A stretch of DNA of 64,000 nucleotides from Streptomyces sp. SCSIO 30461 (GTDB lineage: Bacteria; Actinomycetota; Actinomycetes; Streptomycetales; Streptomycetaceae): positions 1,674,001 through 1,738,000 of the forward strand of contig NZ_CP146101.1 of assembly GCF_037023745.1 (NCBI RefSeq), in the 5' to 3' direction. The notes beneath the pieces were generated by a model. The model searched no databases. It had not been told where the DNA came from and saw only the letters and a list, made by a program, of their open reading frames with translations. Within the stretch, counting starts at the first letter, position 1; each line of letters starts with the position of its first letter. Shown piece after piece: positions 50,899 through 60,303 of this stretch. Made by a program: the position numbers and the translations under genes.

Positions 50899-52746
50899 GT
50901 GCAGATACGCACCCGTGGTGGCCGGCACAAGCGCCGCATGAAGCTCGCGCTCCCGGCCGTGGCCGCAGCAGCCGCGCTCGCAGGAGCGGGCATCGCCTTC
51001 ACCGGCACCGACTCGGCGGAAGCCGGCGAGGGCAGCTCGCCGATCGCCGCTGACGCGCAGAAGCCTGCCGCGGTGTCGAAGGCCGAGTTGGGCGAGCGCC
51101 TGGTGGCCGCGATCAAGGCAGACGAGCGCAGCAAGCACACGCTCGTCAAGCAGCCGGAGGCCGCCGGGTCCACTGAGGCCGCCGGGTCCACCGAGCCCGG
51201 TACGTCCGCCCGCAGCGCGCCGAGTGCCCGCATCATCGGCGGCAAGGAGACCACGATCTCCTCCGCGCCGTGGATGGCTCAGCTCTACTTCCAGGACAGC
51301 GAGGGCCGCGGCTACTTCTGCGGTGGCGCGGTCATCGCTCCGACCAAGGTCGCCACCGCGGCGCACTGCGTCGACGGCATCGACTGGGCCCAGACCGGGA
51401 CGGTCGTCGTCGGCACCAACCATGTGCCCACCGTGGACGGCGACACCGTCGACTGGCACGGCGGCCAAGTCCGCGGCGCCTACCGCCAGTGGGACCACCC
51501 GGCGTACGACGACGTCGACATCGACAACGACGTCGCCGTGCTCACGCTGGACTCCAAGGTCAGTGTGGCGACGCTCCCGCTGGCACAGCCGTCGGACAGC
51601 TCCCTGTACACGGCGGGCAACGACGGCAAGGTCTACGGCTGGGGCCGTACCAGCTCGACCGACCCGAACAGCGGCTCGGACACGCTGAAGGTCGCCGACG
51701 CCGACATCGTCTCGGACACCGCCTGCGCCACCGCCTACCCGGAGTCCACCGCGACCGCCGCCAAGTTCGTCAAGGGCCACATGGTCTGCGCCGGCGCAGC
51801 CCCGACCGGCGACGACGCCACCACCGAGACCACCTGCAACGGTGACTCGGGCGGCCCGCTCGTCGTCAACGGCAAGCTCGCCGGTGTCGTCTCCTGGGGT
51901 GATGTCGACTGCTCGGCCAAGGGCAAGTACGGCGTGTACGCGAAGACGTCCACCTACTCGGCGGCGATCCAGGCCCGCGTCGACGACGCGAACTGGAACA
52001 ACGACGACAAGGCCGACCTGCTGGGTCGCAGGGGGTCCGACAACAAGCTGTTCAGCTGGACGTCGAGGGGCACGGGAGTCAACCGCGCCGTCGATCTCGG
52101 TTCCTTCGCCGGCAACACGGTCCTGCTCCAGACCGACCTCAACCGCGACGACTACCAGGACATGATCGTCCGGGCCAAGAGCGGTTCCGTGTACTGGGAC
52201 CACTACGTGCCGTCGGAGGGCACGGTCAAGCGCAAGCTCCTGTCGAGCGCCTGGGGCACGTACAAGCACTTCGTGGCCCCGGGTGACGTCACCGGCGACG
52301 AGAAGCCCGACCTGCTGACGGTGGACTCCGCGGGCACGATGTACCTGCGCCCGGGCGACGGCAAGGGTGGTCTCGGCACCGCGGTCCGGGTCGGCACCGG
52401 CTGGGCCCAGTACGGAATCCTCGGCGGCCACGGCGACTTCACCAACGACGGTATGCCCGACCTGCTCGCCCGCGGCGCGGACGGCACCACCTATCTGTAC
52501 AAGGGCACGGGCAAGGCGTCGGCGCCGTTCGCGGCCCGCATCAAGACGGTCACGTTCCGGCCGAGGAGCTTCACCGCGCTGGTCACCACCGGTGATGTGA
52601 ACGGCGACGGCATCGCCGACGTCTGGGTGCGCGAGACCGGCGGCAAGCTGTGGCTCTACCCGGGCAACGGCAAGTCCTCCGGCGGGATCTTCGGCACCAG
52701 GGTCGCGCTCGGCACCAGCTTCCACACGATGAACCTGCTCGGCTGA
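50899..52746 (+). CDS. Secreted trypsin-like serine protease with C-terminal FG-GAP/VCBS repeats
   Basis: 615 residues from GTG 50899 (GAGGGG 7 nt upstream). Basic N-region (RTRGGRHKRRMK) and hydrophobic signal, then a propeptide with a duplicated AAGSTE unit to about 110. The S1 domain starts at RIIGGKETT; catalytic His about 156 (TAAHC), Asp about 211 (IDNDVAVL), Ser about 317 (CNGDSGGP). Residues 370-615 hold repeats of the DVTGDEKPDLL and DVNGDGIADVW type, a likely calcium-binding beta-propeller used for substrate or cell-surface binding. Between rho and an LCP gene; own transcript bounded by two terminators. Confidence 0.9.
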   Translation: MQIRTRGGRHKRRMKLALPAVAAAAALAGAGIAFTGTDSAEAGEGSSPIAADAQKPAAVSKAELGERLVAAIKADERSKHTLVKQPEAAGSTEAAGSTEPGTSARSAPSARIIGGKETTISSAPWMAQLYFQDSEGRGYFCGGAVIAPTKVATAAHCVDGIDWAQTGTVVVGTNHVPTVDGDTVDWHGGQVRGAYRQWDHPAYDDVDIDNDVAVLTLDSKVSVATLPLAQPSDSSLYTAGNDGKVYGWGRTSSTDPNSGSDTLKVADADIVSDTACATAYPESTATAAKFVKGHMVCAGAAPTGDDATTETTCNGDSGGPLVVNGKLAGVVSWGDVDCSAKGKYGVYAKTSTYSAAIQARVDDANWNNDDKADLLGRRGSDNKLFSWTSRGTGVNRAVDLGSFAGNTVLLQTDLNRDDYQDMIVRAKSGSVYWDHYVPSEGTVKRKLLSSAWGTYKHFVAPGDVTGDEKPDLLTVDSAGTMYLRPGDGKGGLGTAVRVGTGWAQYGILGGHGDFTNDGMPDLLARGADGTTYLYKGTGKASAPFAARIKTVTFRPRSFTALVTTGDVNGDGIADVWVRETGGKLWLYPGNGKSSGGIFGTRVALGTSFHTMNLLG

Positions 52747-52766
52747 CGAGGCAGCGCAGCGAAGAA

Positions 52767-52811
52767 GCCGAGGGTGCCCGCCGTGCGTCACGCACGGCGG
52801 GCACCCTCGGC
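52767..52811 (+). terminator. Terminator of the protease gene
   Basis: 21-bp perfect stem (arms 52767-52787 and 52791-52811) with 3-nt loop, 20 bp after the stop codon. Confidence 0.92.
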
Positions 52812-53141
52812 TCTGCCGCCGTCGTCCGCCGGTCGACCCCCGCGCCCCGGTGGGACGTTCGCCACACGCCGCCATCCGGCCCGCGACGACGAGTGTCCGC
52901 CTGTGCCTGCCGAGGCCTTGGAACTCGCAGGTGAATCAGGGGCTGTGTGCCCCGGTCCGCATGAAGCACACAGGTCCTCCTCCTGCGGTCACCAAGTGAC
53001 TCTCGCGTACCTCTCAGGTTCCTGTGCAACCCTTCTCACCGCCTGGCCGTCATACCAGTGGCGTAACAAAATTTGACATGGCGGGCAAACCATGTCGGAC
53101 GCGACGGCGAGGACAGAGGACCGACGAGGACTCGAGGGGAT
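52812..53141. other. Upstream region of the LCP gene
   Basis: 330 bp without a gene. Near its right end is the inverted repeat GACATGG-N8-CCATGTC at 53075-53096 in an AT-rich context, a possible operator in the promoter region of the LCP gene. Confidence 0.45.
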
Positions 53142-54233
53142 ATGGCCGACCAGAGCAAGGGCAGTCGAATACGCGCCACCGGCAAACGCCGCAAGCCGCC
53201 CACCGGGCGGCGCCGCGCCGTGACGGCCACCGCCTGGGTGGCGGGCGGTCTGGTGCTCGCCGGCGGATCCGGTCTGGGATACCTGTACTTCAAGCTCAAC
53301 GGCAACATCCAGGGCGTCGACATCAATGCCCAGCTCGGCACCGACCGTCCTGACGACGTGGACAACGGATCGATGGACATCCTCGTCCTGGGCTCCGACT
53401 CCCGGGCCGGCGACAACTCCAAGTACGGCACGGACGAGGGCAGCGCCCGCTCCGACACCGCGATGATCGTGCACGTCTACGAGGGCCACAAGAAGGCCGC
53501 GGTCGTCTCCGTGCCTCGCGACACCCTCGTGGACCGCCCGGAATGCACCGACGGCAACGGCGATGATGTACGCGGCGAGTCCCGCGCCATGTTCAACACG
53601 GCGTATCAGGTCGGCGGGCCCGCCTGCGCGGTCAAGACCGTCGAGAAGATGTCCGGCATCCGCATGGACCACTACATGGAAGTGGACTTCAGCGGCTTCC
53701 AGGAGATCATCGACGAACTCGGCGGCGTCAAGATCACCACCAACAAGGCGATCAAGGACACCAAGAGCCGTCTCGACCTCGAACCCGGCACCCACACCCT
53801 GGACGGCGAGCAGGCGCTCGCCCTCGTCCGCACCCGCAAGACCGTGGGCGACGGCAGCGACCTGGGGCGCATCCAGCTCCAGCAGGCGTTCATCAAGGCC
53901 TTGATCCAGCAGGTCAAGGGTGTCGGGCTGCTCACCAGCCCGGACAAGCTCTTCGGACTCGCCGACAGCGCCACCAAGGCGATCACCCCCGACTCGGAAC
54001 TCGACTCGGTCGAGGCGCTCGCCGGCTTCGCGCGCGGGCTCAAGGAACTCGGCGCCGATGACGTCAACATGATCACCTTGCCGGTCCAGTACGACCAGGT
54101 CGACCCCAACCGCGTCAGACCGCTGGAGAAGCAGTCCCAGCAGGTCTGGAAGGCTCTCGCGGCAGACAAGCCGATCCCCGCCTCGGCGACCGAGGGCGCG
54201 GCCGAGGGCCAGGCGGCGGACGTCGTGCAGTAG
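53142..54233 (+). CDS. LytR-CpsA-Psr (LCP) family cell-wall glycopolymer ligase
   Basis: 363 residues from ATG 53142 (GAGGGG just upstream). A basic cytoplasmic start is followed by one membrane helix near 27-50 and the extracellular LCP domain: [45 protein letters not shown], the central [20 protein letters not shown] and [28 protein letters not shown] with the conserved Arg and Asp that bind pyrophosphate and metal. It transfers polymers such as teichuronic or teichoic acids from lipid carrier to peptidoglycan. Confidence 0.9.
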   Translation: MADQSKGSRIRATGKRRKPPTGRRRAVTATAWVAGGLVLAGGSGLGYLYFKLNGNIQGVDINAQLGTDRPDDVDNGSMDILVLGSDSRAGDNSKYGTDEGSARSDTAMIVHVYEGHKKAAVVSVPRDTLVDRPECTDGNGDDVRGESRAMFNTAYQVGGPACAVKTVEKMSGIRMDHYMEVDFSGFQEIIDELGGVKITTNKAIKDTKSRLDLEPGTHTLDGEQALALVRTRKTVGDGSDLGRIQLQQAFIKALIQQVKGVGLLTSPDKLFGLADSATKAITPDSELDSVEALAGFARGLKELGADDVNMITLPVQYDQVDPNRVRPLEKQSQQVWKALAADKPIPASATEGAAEGQAADVVQ

Positions 54234-54543
54234 CCGGCGCGCGGGCGACACGGCCGATTCCGGCCGGGTCGGTCACTCTCGGCCCGGTCCTCCACGGTCG
54301 AGTGGCGCCCGCGGTGCGGCGTCGGCCGGGTGGTGGTGGACGGCAGCGCCACCGGGTCCGGCAGCCCGGGAGGGGCAGGTCGCGCGAACGCTCCTGAGGT
54401 CCGGCCGGAAGCGGGGAATACCCGCGGCCCCACCCCGGTTTTGGGAGATACGGCCGGTCCTGGCAGACTGGTACGTCGGCCCCGGTTCACGTACCCGCAT
54501 CCCGCGTGTGCGACCCGGTGCCCTCCCGAATCTAGGAGACACC
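54234..54543. other. Upstream region of rpmE
   Basis: 310 bp between the LCP gene and rpmE. It contains the sigma-R-type promoter at 54414-54440. No other feature recognised. Confidence 0.5.
54414..54440 (+). promoter_or_regulatory. Sigma-R type promoter of rpmE
   Basis: GGGAAT at 54414-54419, exactly 18 bp, GTT at 54438-54440. rpmE is a known sigma-R target in S. coelicolor as I recall, which supports the call. Start of transcription near 54448. Confidence 0.75.
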
Positions 54544-54768
54544 TTGAAGCGCGACATCCACCCCGAGTACGTCGAGACCCAGGTGAGCTGCACCTGCGGC
54601 GCGTCGTTCACCACCCGCAGCACGATCGAGAGCGGCGCCATCCGCGCCGAGGTCTGCTCCGAGTGCCACCCGTTCTACACGGGCAAGCAGAAGATCCTCG
54701 ACACCGGTGGCCGTGTGGCCCGCTTCGAGGCCCGCTTCGGCAAGGCTGCCGGCTCCGCCAAGAAGTAG
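54544..54768 (+). CDS. rpmE: Ribosomal protein L31, zinc-binding form
   Basis: 74 residues from a TTG start at 54544, chosen because the protein family begins [17 protein letters not shown] and AGGAGACACC precedes it; an upstream in-frame start would add 12 foreign residues. The Cys residues CTC and CSEC form the zinc site of the C+ type. The usual partner form without Cys is not in the window. Confidence 0.96.
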   Translation: MKRDIHPEYVETQVSCTCGASFTTRSTIESGAIRAEVCSECHPFYTGKQKILDTGGRVARFEARFGKAAGSAKK

Positions 54769-54942
54769 CGAGCCACTGCGCCGGTTCTCGGCTGCCCCCG
54801 CGCGGGGCGGCCGGGACCGGCGCTTTGCCGTCCCCGCTCACGGCGGGGACCCGGGACGACCGGACGCCACCCCCGGACCGGCAGCAGCTTCATCCCCGCA
54901 GCACTCCCGCAGCACTTTCGTAACGCATACCAGGAGCCCCCG

Positions 54943-56016
54943 ATGTTCGAGGCGGTCGAGGAACTGATCGGCGAGCACGCCGATCTCGAGAAGAAGCTCG
55001 CCGACCCTTCGGTCCACGCCGACCAGGCCAACGCGCGCAAGCTCAACAAGCGCTACGCCGAGCTGACTCCGATCGTCGCCACGTACCGCTCCTGGAAGCA
55101 GACCGGGGACGACATCGAGACGGCCCGCGAGCTCGCCCATGACGACCCGGACTTCGCCGCCGAGGTCAAGGAACTGGACAAGCAGCGCGATGAGCTCACC
55201 GACAAGCTGCGGCTGCTGCTCGTCCCGCGCGACCCCAGCGACGACAAGGACGTCATCCTGGAGATCAAGGCGGGCGCGGGGGGCGACGAGTCGGCGCTGT
55301 TCGCGGGCGATCTGCTGCGCATGTATCTGCGCTATGCCGAGCGCGTCGGCTGGAAGACCGAGATCATCGACGCCACCGAGTCCGAGCTCGGCGGCTACAA
55401 GGACGTCCAGGTGGCCGTGAAGCTCAAGGGCAACGCGACCCCCGAGCCCGGCCAGGGCGTCTGGGCCCGGCTGAAGTACGAGGGCGGCGTGCACCGGGTG
55501 CAGCGGGTGCCGGCCACCGAGTCCCAGGGCCGTATCCACACATCGGCCGCGGGCGTGCTGGTCACCCCGGAGGCCGAGGAGGTCGAGGTCGAGATCAACC
55601 CCAACGACCTGCGGATCGACGTCTACCGCTCGTCGGGCCCCGGTGGCCAGTCCGTCAACACCACCGACTCGGCTGTGCGCATCACGCACATCCCGACGGG
55701 TGTCGTGGCGTCCTGCCAGAACGAGAAGAGCCAGCTCCAGAACAAGGAGCAGGCCATGCGTATCCTCCGCTCCCGGCTGCTCGCCGCCGCGCAGGAGGAG
55801 GCCGAGCGCGAGGCCGCCGACGCCCGGCGCAGCCAAGTGCGCACGGTGGACCGCTCCGAGAAGATCCGTACGTACAACTTCCCGGAGAACCGGATCTCTG
55901 ACCACCGCGTCGGATTCAAGGCGTACAACTTGGACCAGGTGCTCGACGGGGAACTGGACGCGGTGATCCAGGCCTGTGTCGACGCCGACTCCGCAGCGAA
56001 GCTCGCCGCCGCGTAA
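54943..56016 (+). CDS. prfA: Peptide chain release factor 1
   Basis: 357 residues, ATG with AGGAG upstream. The GGQ loop is [14 protein letters not shown] near 232 and the stop-codon-reading PAT tripeptide sits in [15 protein letters not shown] near 190, which marks RF1 (UAA/UAG) rather than RF2. Methylated on the GGQ Gln by the product of the next gene. Confidence 0.97.
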   Translation: MFEAVEELIGEHADLEKKLADPSVHADQANARKLNKRYAELTPIVATYRSWKQTGDDIETARELAHDDPDFAAEVKELDKQRDELTDKLRLLLVPRDPSDDKDVILEIKAGAGGDESALFAGDLLRMYLRYAERVGWKTEIIDATESELGGYKDVQVAVKLKGNATPEPGQGVWARLKYEGGVHRVQRVPATESQGRIHTSAAGVLVTPEAEEVEVEINPNDLRIDVYRSSGPGGQSVNTTDSAVRITHIPTGVVASCQNEKSQLQNKEQAMRILRSRLLAAAQEEAEREAADARRSQVRTVDRSEKIRTYNFPENRISDHRVGFKAYNLDQVLDGELDAVIQACVDADSAAKLAAA

Positions 56017-56126
56017 GCGGTGCGCGAGGCGGCGGGCGAGCCAGGACGGCCACGTCCGGCAGTCGGCCGAGCGAGTGGTCAGCAGCAAGACAGGCAAGAC
56101 AGAACCGACCGGCCCGGAGGACCAGC

Positions 56127-57008
56127 GTGCAGTCGCTCCCGGGGGGACGACCCCCGTACCCCCGATCCCTGCTGCTTGCCGAAGTGGCCCAGGCCACCCA
56201 GCGGCTGGCGGACGCCGGCGTGCCCTCGCCACGCTTCGACGCGGAGGAGCTCGCCGCGTTCGTGCACGGCGTCAAGCGCGGCGAGTTGCACCTGGTCAAG
56301 GACGCGGACTTCGACGCCCGCTACTGGGAGGCGATCGCGCGCCGGGAGGCCCGCGAGCCGCTGCAGCACATCACCGGGCGGGCCTTCTTCCGCTATCTGG
56401 AGCTCCAGGTGGGCCCCGGTGTCTTCGTGCCCCGGCCCGAGACCGAGTCGGTCGTCGGCTGGGCCATAGACGCGGTGCGGGCGATGGACGTGGTCGAGCC
56501 GCTGGTCGTGGATCTGTGTTCGGGCTCCGGCGCCATCGCGCTCGCGATCGCGCAGGAGGTGCCGCGCTCCCGGGTGCACGCCGTGGAGCTGTCGGACGAC
56601 GCGATCGACTGGACCCGCAGGAACGCCGAGGGCTCGCGGGTCGCCGTCCACCACGGGAACGCGCTTGTCGCACTGCCCGAGCTCGACGGCCAGGTCGACC
56701 TGGTGATCTCCAATCCGCCGTACATCCCGCTCACCGAGTGGGAGTACGTCGCTCCCGAGGCGCGCGACCATGACCCGGAGATGGCGCTCTTCTCGGGTGA
56801 GGACGGGCTCGACACCATCCGCGGTATCGAGCGCACCGCCCACCGGCTGCTGCGCCCCGGCGGGCTCGTCGTCGTGGAGCACGCGGACACCCAGGGCGGC
56901 CAGGTGCCGTGGATCTTCAACGAGGAGTCCGGCTGGGCGGACGCGGCAGACCATCCCGACCTGAACAACCGCCCGCGGTTCGCGACCGCGCGCAAGGCGA
57001 TGCCATGA
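56127..57008 (+). CDS. prmC: Release factor N5-glutamine methyltransferase
   Basis: 293 residues from GTG 56127 with GGAGGA upstream. SAM motif I VVDLCSGSGAIALAIA and catalytic SNPPYIP near 195 are typical of PrmC/HemK. The N-terminal helical domain (ATQRLADAGVPSPRFDAEELAA) binds the release factor. It follows prfA by 110 bp. Confidence 0.95.
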   Translation: MQSLPGGRPPYPRSLLLAEVAQATQRLADAGVPSPRFDAEELAAFVHGVKRGELHLVKDADFDARYWEAIARREAREPLQHITGRAFFRYLELQVGPGVFVPRPETESVVGWAIDAVRAMDVVEPLVVDLCSGSGAIALAIAQEVPRSRVHAVELSDDAIDWTRRNAEGSRVAVHHGNALVALPELDGQVDLVISNPPYIPLTEWEYVAPEARDHDPEMALFSGEDGLDTIRGIERTAHRLLRPGGLVVVEHADTQGGQVPWIFNEESGWADAADHPDLNNRPRFATARKAMP

Positions 57009-57243
57009 CCCCCCTGCGCTCGTCGGAGCCCGGCCCCCCGGCCGGCCCGAGTGAGCGGCGGTGGGGATCCCCCCGGCCGATGACCAGGGGGGAGCGTGGT
57101 CGGAAGGCAGACCGCGCCCGGGCCCCGATGAACACGGGGACTCACCCGCCGAAGGCAGGGGCGGGCCGAGTCCGATCAACTGTCGACGCACGCTGGAGCG
57201 CCTCGGAGGTAGACCGAGTGCTCGAAAAGAAGGAGGCCCGCTG

Positions 57244-57891
57244 ATGGCTCGGCGATACGACTGCAACGACGCGACCGATCGCACCACCGGTCTGCGCGAG
57301 GCGGCATCGGCGGTGCGCCGCGGCGAGCTGGTGGTGCTGCCCACCGACACCGTGTACGGCATCGGCGCCGACGCGTTCAGCAGCGAGGCCGTCAGCGAGC
57401 TGCTCGACGCCAAGGGCCGCGGCCGCAACATGCCCACGCCGGTGCTCATCGGTTCGCCCAACACCCTGCACGGGCTGGTCACGGACTTCTCGGAGAAGGC
57501 GTGGGAGCTTGTCGACGCGTTCTGGCCGGGTGCGCTGACGCTGGTCGCCAGGCACCAGCCGTCGTTGCAGTGGGACCTCGGTGACACCCGGGGCACGGTC
57601 GCCATCCGGATGCCGCTGCACCCGGTCGCGATCGAGCTGCTCACGGAGGTCGGCCCGATGGCGGTGTCCTCCGCGAACCTGACCGGGCACCCCGCGCCGG
57701 AGGACTGCGACGCCGCGCAGAGCATGCTCGGCGACTCCGTGTCCGTCTACCTCGACGGTGGACCGACTCCCGGCATCGTCCCGTCCTCGATCGTCGACGT
57801 CACCGGGAAGGTGCCGGTGCTGCTGCGTGCCGGGGCGCTCGAAGCGGACGAGCTGCGGAAGGTGGTACCCGACCTCGAGGTGGCTCCATGA
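57244..57891 (+). CDS. L-threonylcarbamoyladenylate synthase (Sua5/YrdC/TsaC)
   Basis: 215 residues from ATG 57244 (AAGGAGG upstream); an in-frame start at 57061 adds a non-conserved lead. The YrdC motif VVLPTDTVYGIGADAF, KGRGRNMPTPVLIG, SSANLTGHPAPED and PSSIVDVT are present. It makes the threonylcarbamoyl-AMP used for t6A37 of tRNAs. The short length corresponds to the TsaC type without the Sua5 C-terminal domain. The 235 bp before it hold no gene. Confidence 0.93.
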   Translation: MARRYDCNDATDRTTGLREAASAVRRGELVVLPTDTVYGIGADAFSSEAVSELLDAKGRGRNMPTPVLIGSPNTLHGLVTDFSEKAWELVDAFWPGALTLVARHQPSLQWDLGDTRGTVAIRMPLHPVAIELLTEVGPMAVSSANLTGHPAPEDCDAAQSMLGDSVSVYLDGGPTPGIVPSSIVDVTGKVPVLLRAGALEADELRKVVPDLEVAP

Positions 57892-57919
57892 GCGCGGTGT
57901 GCGGCCGGGGACCGGCCCA

Positions 57920-58567
57920 GTGACCGCATCCGAGGAGCGCGGCATAGGCGCGGTGAACGGCGGCGACACCTTCAGGATCCTCCACGTCAGCACGGGCAAC
58001 GTCTGCCGCTCGCCGATCACCGAGCGGTTGACTCGGCATGCCCTGCGCGACCGGCTGGGAGACCTGTCGGCGCGCGGGCTGATCGTGGAGAGCGCGGGCA
58101 CCTGGGGGCATGAGGGAGCGGCGATGGAGCCGAACGCCGAGACGGTGCTGGCCGACTTCGGCGCGGACCCCAGCGGCTTCACCGGGCGGGAGCTGCTCGA
58201 CGAGCACGTCATCCGCGCCGACCTGGTGCTGACGGCGACCCGTGACCACCGGGCGCAGGTCATCTCGATGGGGCACTCCGCCGGACTGCGCACCTTCACG
58301 CTGAAGGAGTTCACCCGGCTCGTCCGGGCGATAGACCCGGCGACGCTGCCGGACCCGCGCAGCGAAGGCTTCGTGGAGCGGGCCAGGGCCCTGGTGCGCG
58401 CCGCGGCCGCGCTGCGCGGTTGGCTGCTCGCGCCGAGCGCTGAGGCGGACGAGGTGTACGACCCGTACGGTGCGCCGATCACGTTCTTCCGCTCGATCGG
58501 CGAGGAGATCAACCAGGCGCTGGACCCGGTGGTGACGGCGCTGACCGGCGTGCCCGCGAGCCGCTGA
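57920..58567 (+). CDS. Low-molecular-weight protein-tyrosine-phosphatase-fold protein lacking the catalytic Cys
   Basis: 215 residues from GTG 57920, 28 bp after the tsaC-type gene; GTG 57953 is an alternative. The P-loop reads LHVSTGNVCRSP, where active LMW-PTPs have V-C-x-G-N-x-C-R-S. The nucleophilic Cys is Ser (codon AGC) while the second Cys, Arg and Ser are kept. The late acid motif is VYDPYGAP. It may bind phosphotyrosine or arsenate-like anions without turnover, or use another chemistry. The extra N-terminal 20 residues are not conserved-looking. Confidence 0.82.
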   Translation: MTASEERGIGAVNGGDTFRILHVSTGNVCRSPITERLTRHALRDRLGDLSARGLIVESAGTWGHEGAAMEPNAETVLADFGADPSGFTGRELLDEHVIRADLVLTATRDHRAQVISMGHSAGLRTFTLKEFTRLVRAIDPATLPDPRSEGFVERARALVRAAAALRGWLLAPSAEADEVYDPYGAPITFFRSIGEEINQALDPVVTALTGVPASR

Positions 58568-58770
58568 CGAGGCCCCGCGCGCCCTCGACCCAAGGGAGTC
58601 CCGGCACAGGCCCGGGTGGCGGTGAGGCCCGTGTACCGGCCTTCCTCCGCGAGGGACACGGCCCAGGCGGACCGGCCCGGAGAACGGTGAAACCGGCGGA
58701 ACGGTGCGCGGACGGGCCGACACCGGCCTACATTGGATCGCACGAACCCATCTGATGCCCGGAGCACACC

Positions 58771-60090
58771 ATGCCGGTCAGCAGCAGCACCGAAGCACCA
58801 GCCGCCCAAGCCGCACCGGCAGCGTCGGCCGAACCGGCCGCGGCCCGAGCCGCCGTCGCCCGCTCTCCCGAACTCGCGGCGCTGCGCCGCCAGGACCCGG
58901 AGATCGCCGAGGTCATCCTGGGTGAGACGGTCAGGCAGACCGACACCCTGCAGCTCATCGCCGCCGAGAACTTCACCTCGCCCGCCGTGCTCGCGGCGCT
59001 CGGCTCTCGGCTCTCCAACAAGTACGCCGAGGGCTACCCGGGCACGCGGTACCACGGTGGCTGCGAGCTCGTCGACGCCGCCGAGCGGATCGCCGTCGAC
59101 CGGGCGAAGGCCCTCTTCGGCGCCGAGCACGCGAACGTACAGCCGCACTCGGGCTCGTCCGCCGTGCTCGCGGCGTATGCCGCGCTCCTGCGGCCGGGCG
59201 ACACCGTGCTGGCGATGGGACTGGCCTTCGGCGGGCACCTCACACACGGATCCCCGGCCAACTTCTCCGGCCGCTGGTTCGACTTCGTCCCGTACGGGGT
59301 CGACGCGGAGTCCGGACTGCTCGACTACGAGCAGATGGGCGCCCTGGCACGGGAGCACCGGCCCAAGGCGATCGTCTGCGGGTCGATTTCCTATCCGCGC
59401 CACCCCGACTACGCCGCGTTCCGTGAGATCGCCGACGAAGTGGGCGCGTATCTGATCGTGGACTCCGCCCATCCGATGGGCCTGATCGCCGGGGGAGTGG
59501 CGCCGAACCCCGTGCCCTACGCGGATGTCGTCTGCGCCACGACGCACAAGGTGCTCCGCGGCCCCCGCGGCGGGATGCTGCTGTGCGGGAGCCATCTCGG
59601 CGAGCGTATCGACCGGGCGGTCTTCCCGTTCACCCAGGGCGGCGCCCAGATGCACACCATCGCCGCCAAGGCCGTGGGCTTCGGCGAGGCAGCCACCCCT
59701 GCGTTCGCCGAGTACGCCCGCAAGGTCGTGGCCAACGCGCGAGTGCTCGCGGGCGCGCTGGCCGACGAGGGCTTCGCCGTCACCACAGGGGGCACCGACA
59801 CCCACCTGATCATGGCGGACCCGGCCCCGCTGGGCGTGGACGGACGGACGGCCAGGGGCAGGCTCGGGGCCGTCGGGATGGTCCTGGACACATGTGCGCT
59901 GCCGTACGGCGACGGGCGCGGGGTCAGGCTGGGTACCGCGGCCGTCACCACCCAGGGCATGGGCGAGGCGGAGATGCGCCGTATGGCGGCACTGTTCGGC
60001 CTGGCGTTGCGCGCACCCGGAGACGGCGGTGTGGCCCGGCGGCTGCGCGACGAGGTGCGGGAGCTGACCGGGCGCTTCCCGCCGTACTGA
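58771..60090 (+). CDS. glyA: Serine hydroxymethyltransferase
   Basis: 439 residues from ATG 58771, with a 30-residue Ala/Pro-rich lead. Motifs: LQLIAAENFTSPAVLAALGS, NKYAEGYPGTRYHGG, PHSGSSAVLAAY, IVDSAHPMGLIAGG and the PLP lysine region CATTHKVLRGPRGG. It interconverts serine and glycine with tetrahydrofolate. Some positions (DSAHPMGL for DMAHIAGL) differ from the main glyA, in line with it being the second Streptomyces paralogue; that is from memory. Confidence 0.92.
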   Translation: MPVSSSTEAPAAQAAPAASAEPAAARAAVARSPELAALRRQDPEIAEVILGETVRQTDTLQLIAAENFTSPAVLAALGSRLSNKYAEGYPGTRYHGGCELVDAAERIAVDRAKALFGAEHANVQPHSGSSAVLAAYAALLRPGDTVLAMGLAFGGHLTHGSPANFSGRWFDFVPYGVDAESGLLDYEQMGALAREHRPKAIVCGSISYPRHPDYAAFREIADEVGAYLIVDSAHPMGLIAGGVAPNPVPYADVVCATTHKVLRGPRGGMLLCGSHLGERIDRAVFPFTQGGAQMHTIAAKAVGFGEAATPAFAEYARKVVANARVLAGALADEGFAVTTGGTDTHLIMADPAPLGVDGRTARGRLGAVGMVLDTCALPYGDGRGVRLGTAAVTTQGMGEAEMRRMAALFGLALRAPGDGGVARRLRDEVRELTGRFPPY

Positions 60091-60122
60091 GCCGCGCGGC
60101 GGGGCCGCTGAGCGAGTCCGGA

Positions 60123-60166
60123 CCGGGCTCCGTCGGAACGCGGGCCGGGCTCCGTCGGAACGCGGG
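60123..60166. repeat. Two 22-bp tandem repeats after glyA
   Basis: Two exact copies of a 22-bp unit beginning CCGGGCTCCGTCGG (60123-60144 and 60145-60166) in the noncoding gap between glyA and the next gene. Confidence 0.8.
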
Positions 60167-60303
60167 CCGGGCATGCGCCGAGCCCGGAGCGGGCCGGGAA
60201 GGGCCGGATGCAACCGTTCTCACCTTCCCGAAGTCCTCACCCACAAGGCCAACGAAGCTAGGGTGTGAGGCTGAGATGGCCAGCGATACCTGTGGGGCAG
60301 CCC

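Noticed and set aside
58568..58770. Glycine riboswitch before glyA
   Set aside because: No tandem aptamer-like conserved core was found in this gap.
57142..60213. Open minus-strand frame of about 1020 codons
   Set aside because: It is antisense to tsaC, the phosphatase-fold gene and glyA, has no recognisable motif, and such long mirror frames are normal when the third codon base is nearly always G or C.
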